Assembly: GCF_003261635.1 (NCBI RefSeq)
Contig: NZ_QFXK01000027.1
Location: 372,001 to 436,000, forward strand
From: Kribbella monticola
Lineage (GTDB): Bacteria; Actinomycetota; Actinomycetes; Propionibacteriales; Kribbellaceae
Reading direction: 5' to 3'
Length of the DNA: 64,000 nucleotides
This document shows positions 63,804 through 64,000 of this stretch, in pieces; within the stretch, counting starts at the first letter, position 1, and each line of letters starts with the position of its first letter. The position numbers and the translations under genes were made by a program. Below the pieces are notes generated by a model that saw nothing but the letters and a program-made list of their open reading frames with translations, did not search any database and was not told the DNA's origin.

Positions 63804-64000
63804 TCAGACGCCGAACGACGCGGTCCTGAGGCGTTCGACGGTGGCCGGGTCGCCGCTGAGCTCGACCTGGGCGACCGCTTGGCGGCCGAAGCAGAAGAGG
63901 ACGAGCTCGGCGGGTTCACCGGTGACAGTGACCGAGCCCTCGGCGGTCGGCTTCTTCGCGACCGACTCGGTGCCGTCCGGCAGCCGTAGTACGAGACCGC
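63804..64000 (-). CDS. MDMPI_C/TIGR03085-type protein, C-terminal fragment at window edge
   Basis: Reading the minus strand from the window edge gives 65 residues ending at TGA 63804: LVLRLPDGTESVAKKP, GSVTVTGEPAELVLFCFGRQ, then AVAQVELSGDPATVERL and a final FGV. This is the C-terminal domain of mycothiol-dependent maleylpyruvate isomerase-like or TIGR03085 proteins. The metal-binding DinB-like N-terminal part lies outside the window, so the exact type is undetermined. It converges on the DedA gene with 27 bp between the stops. Confidence 0.7.
   Translation of the reverse strand, partial: GLVLRLPDGTESVAKKPTAEGSVTVTGEPAELVLFCFGRQAVAQVELSGDPATVERLRTASFGV

Overview
The window is high-GC, gene-dense actinobacterial chromosome. 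Its gene set (recA-recX with a DUF3046 gene and lhr nearby, RNase Y, MEP-pathway dxr-rseP-ispG, proS, PriA-type hisA, hisF, SARP and MarR regulators, many secreted hydrolases) and the frequent GTG starts suggest a soil member of the Propionibacteriales, most like Kribbella. That placement is a judgement from content and not the result of a search.

Layout. 1-9133: the 3' part of an Lhr helicase gene (minus), an LppM-like lipoprotein, DUF3046, a GrpB-family protein, a hypothetical gene, then recA behind a perfect LexA box and an overlapping recX that carries a very long disordered N-terminal extension. 9134-13608: a G-rich repeat tract, an MT0933-like small protein gene, a long intergenic region with a good promoter and a ~430-nt leader, RNase Y, and a 37-bp minisatellite of about 13 units. 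13609-18203 (all minus): SnoaL-like protein, DUF6458 membrane protein, zinc metallopeptidase, phosphotransferase, glutaryl-CoA-dehydrogenase-like enzyme, DUF1707 protein. 18301-22029: the dxr-rseP-ispG operon. 22030-27374: an accessory stretch between ispG and the GNAT-proS genes that often follow it: compound minisatellites, VapBC, a nucleosidase and a Nudix hydrolase that overlap tail to tail, a MerR-thioredoxin pair, and a ribbon-helix-helix/VOC/MFS operon. 27403-31933: GNAT, M14 carboxypeptidase, DoxX-like protein, proS with a strong terminator. 32001-37484: a secreted small protein behind a 20-bp palindrome, a TSUP transporter, a 1020-residue SARP/NB-ARC/TPR regulator and a methyltransferase.

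37586-46881 is the most interesting stretch. hisA (priA) and hisF, usually close neighbours, are separated by about 8 kb. In the gap lies a tightly packed operon that starts inside the hisA stop codon: a fatty acyl reductase fused to a HAD phosphatase, a zinc alcohol dehydrogenase, a LarA/DUF2088-family protein whose substrate-arginine motif looks altered, and a PlsC-type acyltransferase. It reads as an uncharacterised lipid pathway. A secreted M1 aminopeptidase follows on the other strand.

46878-54913 is a regulator/efflux block: two MarR genes, a DHA2 drug exporter under a 44-bp symmetric operator, a second MFS exporter with an ArsR-like regulator, a MarR plus ABC exporter, and an ECF sigma factor with a probable anti-sigma partner. 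54960-64000 holds an AlkZ-like winged-helix protein with an atypical motif, a double GNAT, a PBP4-type D,D-carboxypeptidase, a secreted GH43 enzyme with a CBM, a membrane alkaline-phosphatase-superfamily protein in an operon with an MBL-fold hydrolase and a DedA protein, and the end of an MDMPI_C-type gene.

A recurring regulatory theme is leaderless transcription. At least ten genes have a TANNNT -10 box exactly 6-7 nt before their ATG/GTG and no convincing Shine-Dalgarno. I saw no rRNA, tRNA, CRISPR array or insertion sequence.
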